A stretch of DNA of 64,000 nt from Pseudomonas sp. DTU12.3 (GTDB lineage: Bacteria > Pseudomonadota > Gammaproteobacteria > Pseudomonadales > Pseudomonadaceae), in the NCBI RefSeq assembly GCF_004124275.1, contig NZ_CP027218.1:3599501-3663500 (forward strand). The letters run 5' to 3'. The translations under genes and the position numbers were made by a program. This document shows positions 60,068-64,000 of this stretch, piece by piece. Numbering within the stretch: the first letter of the stretch is position 1; every line of letters starts with the position of its first letter. A model generated the notes under the pieces. It did no database searches, had not been told where the DNA came from, and worked only from the letters and a program-made list of their open reading frames with translations.

Positions 60068-61192
60068 TTAAGCCTCAGCGGTAACGCCCTTGGCCCGTTC
60101 CGGCACAAAAGTCGGATAGTCCGTGTAGCCGCGCGCAGTACCGCCGTAGAAGGTGTCGCGGTCGTAGTCATTGAGCGGCCACTCACGACGCAAACGCTCA
60201 GGCAAATCCGGATTGGCGATAAAGTCCCGACCAAACGCCACCATATCGGCATCGCCGGCTTGCAGGATCGCCTCTGCTGACTGCGCGGTGAAACCGCCCG
60301 CTGCAACAATCAACCCGCGATAGTGTCGGCGCATCAGCTGCGACGCGACCGGAGCCTGGTCCTTGCTGTCATCGATGACGTTGCCGAGTACGCGCGGTTC
60401 GATCAAGTGCAGATAAGCCAGGTCGAGGCTATCCAGCCTTTGCACCACGTAGGTAAACAAGGCCTTTGGATCGCTGTCCTTCATGTCGCCGAAGGTGCCG
60501 CTCGGCCCCACGCGCACCGCCACTCGCTGACTGCCCCACACGGAAATCGCAGCCTCGGTGATCTCCAGTAAAAACCGCGCGCGGTTTTCGATGCTGCCAC
60601 CGTAGCCATCGGTGCGCTGATTGCTGCCGTCCTGCAGGAACTGGTCGATCAGATAACCGTTGGCTCCATGAATTTCCACGCCGTCGAAACCGGCTTGCAG
60701 TGCCCGTGCAGAGGCGCTGCGGAAGTCTTCGACCAAGTCTTTGATTTCGGCTGCGGTCAGAGCGCGATGCGGGCTGCTGGTGACCCAACCGTCGGCGGTG
60801 TAAGCCACGCCGTTATAAGCCACTTCGGAAGGTGCGACAGGCAATGCGCCGTTGGGCTGCATGTCCTGATGCGATTGTCGGCCGGCATGGAACAGTTGCA
60901 GAAAAATCGTCCCGCCCTTGGCGTGCACGGCTTCGGTGATGGCTTTCCAGCCGGGGATCTGTTCGTCGTTGTACAGGCCCGGCGAACCCAGATAACCGTT
61001 GCCGGTCGGCGACACCACGGTGGCTTCGGAGACGATAAAGCCGCCCAACGAAGCGCGTTGCGAATAATAGGTTTGCATCAGTTCACCGGGGCGATCGCCC
61101 GCTTCGGAACGCATGCGCGTCAGCGGCGCCATGACAACGCGGTGAGACAAGGTGTAAGGCCCAAGATGGATTGCCGAAAACAGTGAGGACAT
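60068..61192 (-). CDS. old yellow enzyme family alkene/xenobiotic reductase
   Basis: A 374-residue FMN-dependent NAD(P)H oxidoreductase (NemA/XenB type) that reduces activated C=C bonds and can attack nitroesters or nitroaromatics. The start ATG 61192 gives MSSLFSAIHLGPYTLSHRVV, the family's N-terminus. The flavin-binding region VVMAPLTRMRS and the active-site His-Asn pair in EIHGANGYLIDQFL are present. The extra 32 open codons upstream are not typical. It is divergent from the GlxA-type regulator, with a 191-base shared regulatory region. Confidence 0.92.
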   Translation of the reverse strand: MSSLFSAIHLGPYTLSHRVVMAPLTRMRSEAGDRPGELMQTYYSQRASLGGFIVSEATVVSPTGNGYLGSPGLYNDEQIPGWKAITEAVHAKGGTIFLQLFHAGRQSHQDMQPNGALPVAPSEVAYNGVAYTADGWVTSSPHRALTAAEIKDLVEDFRSASARALQAGFDGVEIHGANGYLIDQFLQDGSNQRTDGYGGSIENRARFLLEITEAAISVWGSQRVAVRVGPSGTFGDMKDSDPKALFTYVVQRLDSLDLAYLHLIEPRVLGNVIDDSKDQAPVASQLMRRHYRGLIVAAGGFTAQSAEAILQAGDADMVAFGRDFIANPDLPERLRREWPLNDYDRDTFYGGTARGYTDYPTFVPERAKGVTAEA

Positions 61193-61325
61193 GATCGTGA
61201 CTCGCTTGAAGGAAGAAGGTTTGCCTGCGTCGCTCGCCAATGCCGTTTCGGCTTGTACGGGGTGCGGGATGAAGCGCACTGTAGGCAAACCGTCGGCAGG
61301 GAAAAACGGCCTGCGGGGCCTTTCT

Positions 61326-61346
61326 TTGCGGACTGGTTGTCCGCAA
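61326..61346. promoter_or_regulatory. candidate operator between the OYE gene and its divergent regulator
   Basis: TTGCGGAC-TGGTT-GTCCGCAA: perfect 8-bp arms with a five-base spacer. It lies 37 bases before GTG 61384 and 133 bases from ATG 61192. It is a plausible site for a dimeric regulator acting on one or both promoters. Confidence 0.55.
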
Positions 61347-61383
61347 TCACCGCTGTCATCCGATCGTTGAGGAGTGTTGCACC

Positions 61384-62337
61384 GTGCAGAAAGTGGCCTT
61401 AGTGATACGCGAGGATTTCCAGGTGATGAGCCTGGCCGCGTTGTCTGCCTTCGAGTTTGCCAACCGCAGTGCCGGCGAGCCGCTCTACGACATTCATGTG
61501 TTGTCCGAACATGGCGGGCCTGTCGCCAGTTCGCTGTTTGCCTCGGTGCACACCGAACCGTTCAGCAATGCCGTGTACGACACGATTCTGGTGGCGGGCG
61601 CGATGGATCGCTCATCGACGCCGGCGGGCGTTGTCGCGTTTTTGCGCGAAGTCGAACCGCGTGCGCGTCGGGTTGGGGCGCTGTGTGTCGGCGCGTTTGC
61701 CCTGGCCGAAGCCGGTTTGCTCAGTGGTCGACGGGCGACCGTGCACTGGCGGCGTGCGGCGGAGTTGCGCCGCGACTTTCCGCAGATCACCGTCGATGAA
61801 GACCGGATTTTTATCGTTGACGGCAAAATCTGGACCTCCGCCGGCATGACCGCCGCGCTCGATTTGACGCTCGGCATGGTCGAAAAGGACCACGGCGCCG
61901 CCCTCGCCCGTAGCGTCGCGCAGAGTCTGGTGCTCTATCACCGCCGCGCCGGCGGGCAGTCGCAGCACTCGCAACTGGTCGCGCTCAACCCGACGTCCAA
62001 CCGCGTCCAGCAAGCCCTCGACTATGCCCGGCGCAACCTGCGCAAAGACCTGCACAGCGAAGATCTGGCCAACGCCGCGTGCCTGAGCCCGCGCCAGTTC
62101 AGCCGAGTGTTCCGCACCGAAACCGGCACCTCACCGGCCAAAGCCATCGAAAACCTGCGTCTGGAAAGCGCTCGGCTGTTGGTGGAACAGGGTCGGCACT
62201 CGCTCGACAACATCGCCACGGAAACCGGCTTCGGCGACCGCGACCGCATGCGCCGGGCGTTTCTGCGTGCTTTCGGGCAATCGCCGCAATCGCTGCGCAG
62301 CGCCGTCGAACCGCTGGAAGAATCGCTGCCCGTGTGA
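61384..62337 (+). CDS. GlxA-type transcription regulator (DJ-1/PfpI domain + AraC HTH)
   Basis: A 317-residue regulator. The N-terminal amidase-like DJ-1/PfpI domain (about 1-190) includes VGALCVGAFALAEAGLLSGR, where Cys is at the nucleophile-elbow position, and RATVHWRRAAELRR. The C-terminal AraC helix-turn-helix is at about 205-300 (LHSEDLANAACLSPRQFSRV, then NIATETGFGDRDRMRRAFLR). The start GTG 61384 has GAGGAGTG upstream. It probably controls the divergent reductase gene and perhaps the two downstream genes. The ligand is unknown. Confidence 0.93.
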   Translation: MQKVALVIREDFQVMSLAALSAFEFANRSAGEPLYDIHVLSEHGGPVASSLFASVHTEPFSNAVYDTILVAGAMDRSSTPAGVVAFLREVEPRARRVGALCVGAFALAEAGLLSGRRATVHWRRAAELRRDFPQITVDEDRIFIVDGKIWTSAGMTAALDLTLGMVEKDHGAALARSVAQSLVLYHRRAGGQSQHSQLVALNPTSNRVQQALDYARRNLRKDLHSEDLANAACLSPRQFSRVFRTETGTSPAKAIENLRLESARLLVEQGRHSLDNIATETGFGDRDRMRRAFLRAFGQSPQSLRSAVEPLEESLPV

Positions 62338-62479
62338 ATCGCCAACCTGCATTTGCGGCCAAACGGCTTTGGCCGGAAACGTCGGTTTTACGGCCCATCC
62401 GCCGCCCTGCTCACGCATAGCATTGTTCCTGAAGTCACGGCACGGGCAACCCGCCCGCTGCTGACACAGGAGATCAAGC

Positions 62480-63160
62480 ATGAGCAGCATCCAACACGTC
62501 ATCCTCGTCCACGGCGCCTGGGCCGACAGCACGTCCTGGCACAAGGTCCGCGCTGAACTGACCGCCGCCGGCCTGAGCAGCAGCACCGTCGAACTGCCCC
62601 TGACCTCGCTGGCCGCCGATGCCGCCGCCGTCGCCGAAGTCATCGCCGCCAGCCCCGGCCCAGCGCTGCTGGTCGGCCATTCGTACGGCGGCGCAGTCAT
62701 CAGCGAGGCAGGTGAACACCGCAACGTTGCCGGTCTCGTCTACATCAACGCTTTCACCCCGGACATCGGTGAATCGGCGTTGGGCCTGACCGAACGGGTC
62801 GAGCCTTCGCTGATGAGCGCAGAGATCCGTGGCGACGACGCCGGCAACCTGAGCCTGACCTACAACGGCGTCTACCAAGGCTTTGCACAAGACGTCAGCG
62901 ACGCCGAAAAGCATCAGCTGTTCAGCCATCAGCGCCCGACTTCCGCCGCCGCCCTGACCGCCCCGCTCACCCGCGCCGCTTGGCGCAACAAGCCGAGCTG
63001 GTATTTGGTCGGCACCCTCGACAACGCGATTCCACCGGCGCTGCAAGAACTGTTGGCGAAAAAGATTGGCGCCATCAGCACCTTCGTCGATGCCGGTCAC
63101 TGCTCGATGATTTCCCAACCCGACGCGGTCGCCGAACTGATTATTCGCGCTGCCAAGTAA
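62480..63160 (+). CDS. alpha/beta hydrolase
   Basis: A 226-residue cytoplasmic hydrolase. MSSIQHVILVHGAWADSTSW carries the HGAW oxyanion motif. The nucleophile elbow is LLVGHSYGGAVIS with Ser at about residue 77, and the catalytic His is in VDAGHCSMIS near residue 211. The layout is like small esterases and arylesterase-type proteins of the HGAW class. AGGAGA precedes ATG 62480. The SDR gene follows 31 bases after the stop, suggesting an operon with it. Confidence 0.88.
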   Translation: MSSIQHVILVHGAWADSTSWHKVRAELTAAGLSSSTVELPLTSLAADAAAVAEVIAASPGPALLVGHSYGGAVISEAGEHRNVAGLVYINAFTPDIGESALGLTERVEPSLMSAEIRGDDAGNLSLTYNGVYQGFAQDVSDAEKHQLFSHQRPTSAAALTAPLTRAAWRNKPSWYLVGTLDNAIPPALQELLAKKIGAISTFVDAGHCSMISQPDAVAELIIRAAK

Positions 63161-63191
63161 TCCTCTTTCATTCCCTTTGCGAGCACTCATC

Positions 63192-63947
63192 ATGAAACTG
63201 ACTGAAAACACTATCTTCCTCACTGGCGGCGGTTCAGGCATTGGCCGTGGTCTGGCTGAAGCGCTGCACAAACTGGGCAACCAGGTGATCATTTCCGGCC
63301 GCCGCCAAGCCCATCTCGCCGCAGTCGTCGCCGCCAATCCGGGCATGCACGCAGTCGAGCTGGACATCACCGACCCGGCGAGCATCGCCAAGGTCGCCGA
63401 GCAACTGATCCGCGACTTTCCGCAGCTCAATGTGCTGATCAACAATGCCGGAATCATGCTTCCCGACAGCGCTGCCAGCGTTATTGACGATGAATTGCTG
63501 GTGTCGACCATCACCACCAATCTGATGGGGCCGATTCGCCTGACCTCGGCGCTGATCGAGCATCTCAAGCAAGCCGATAACGCCTACGTGGCCTACACCT
63601 CTTCGGTGTTGGGATTTGTGCCGATGGCCTTGACCGCCGTGTATTCGGCAACAAAAGCGGCTCTGCATTCTTACGCCCTGTCGCAACGCTTCATGCTGCG
63701 CGACACCTCGGTCAACGTGCTGGAAATCGCGCCGCCATGGGTGCGCACCGAACTGATGGACAGCTCGGAAGCGGAACTGGCCATGCCGCTGGACGAGTTC
63801 ATCGCCGAAACGATCGCCGCGCTGGGCACCGACGCTGTCGAAATCCTCGTCGAACGGGCCAAGCCTCTGCGCGCCAATGCCGGGCCGGATGAACACGCCT
63901 TTGTCACCGCGTTCAACAGCCAACTGGTTGAACTCTACGCCCAGTAA
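63192..63947 (+). CDS. short-chain dehydrogenase/reductase (DltE-like)
   Basis: A 251-residue NAD(P)-dependent SDR. The nucleotide motif is TGGGSGIGRG (residues 10-19), followed by NNAGIM. The catalytic Ser is in AYTSSVLGF and the Tyr-Lys pair in VYSATKAALHSY. I use ATG 63192 (MKLTENTIFLTGGGSG); five more upstream codons carry no ribosome site. Its shared direction and short gap with the alpha/beta hydrolase suggest the pair is induced together, probably under the GlxA-type regulator. The substrate is unknown. Confidence 0.92.
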   Translation: MKLTENTIFLTGGGSGIGRGLAEALHKLGNQVIISGRRQAHLAAVVAANPGMHAVELDITDPASIAKVAEQLIRDFPQLNVLINNAGIMLPDSAASVIDDELLVSTITTNLMGPIRLTSALIEHLKQADNAYVAYTSSVLGFVPMALTAVYSATKAALHSYALSQRFMLRDTSVNVLEIAPPWVRTELMDSSEAELAMPLDEFIAETIAALGTDAVEILVERAKPLRANAGPDEHAFVTAFNSQLVELYAQ

Positions 63948-63954
63948 ATCCCCC

Positions 63955-63980
63955 GGCAGCCTACAGCGATGTGGGCTGCC
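63955..63980 (+). terminator. possible hairpin after the SDR gene
   Basis: GGCAGCC pairs with GGCTGCC across a 12-base loop, eight bases past the stop. There is no T-run in the visible sequence, so its role as a terminator is uncertain. Confidence 0.3.
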
Positions 63981-64000
63981 CGACCCGGAGCGTTTCCGCA

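Overview
The window looks like chromosomal DNA of a fluorescent Pseudomonas (P. fluorescens group). The gene content and high-GC codon use fit, and so do the palindromic REP-type repeats built around GTAGGAGCTGC and the genus-typical versions of MetH, Cti, CysI-DUF934, SohB, PPK2 and the OsmC-YcaO fusion. Most genes are complete; only nfuA at base 1 is cut by the window edge. This attribution is an inference from sequence recognition; no database search was possible.

Layout. 1-7797: nfuA (partial), an acyltransferase, cis/trans fatty acid isomerase cti and cobalamin-dependent methionine synthase metH. 7855-14913: one 2352-codon gene for a toxin/effector-like protein with a dermonecrotic-toxin-like N-terminus, three related leucine-rich modules and a C-terminal NEL (IpaH-type) E3 ubiquitin ligase domain. 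15093-21450: DUF2970 protein, a solitary periplasmic binding protein, a 37-residue membrane protein, cysI-DUF934 (sulfite reduction), sohB, a histidine phosphatase and an SCP2-domain protein. 21600-29927: a Yej-type peptide ABC operon behind a TonB-dependent receptor. 30045-31021: a RES/Xre toxin-antitoxin pair. 31293-36091: a fecA-fecR-fecI type surface-signalling set. 36389-38107: an isolated hoxX. 38277-38351: tRNA-Gln(UUG). 38643-45765: mug, a hypothetical, an AraC/GyrI regulator, OsmC-YcaO and a CHASE4-PAS-GGDEF-EAL protein. 45779-55329: cytochrome bd/CIO oxidase, a decayed VOC gene, a catalase-like protein, a formaldehyde-type dehydrogenase, an epimerase, ppk2 and a third TonB receptor. 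55382-63947: small envelope and redox genes, an old-yellow-enzyme reductase divergent from a GlxA-type regulator, then an alpha/beta hydrolase and an SDR.

How genes may work together. The two TonB receptors starting at 29927 and 34214 have matching leaders: a GGYCTAA-N9-CTATAAA block exactly 61 nt before the ATG, then a hairpin whose 3' arm contains the Shine-Dalgarno sequence. This suggests they are co-regulated, possibly by the FecI/FecR pair encoded beside the second. The first receptor lies directly upstream of and co-directional with the Yej-type importer, so an outer-to-inner membrane uptake route for a peptide-like ligand is a reasonable hypothesis.

The most unusual items are the NEL-LRR mega-protein, the paired TonB-receptor leaders, the toxin-antitoxin pair placed between the two receptors, the orphan hoxX, the four-unit REP array that supplies the fecR stop codon, and the VOC pseudogene upstream of the cytochrome bd genes. 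Nothing here can be called a wholly new system from sequence alone.
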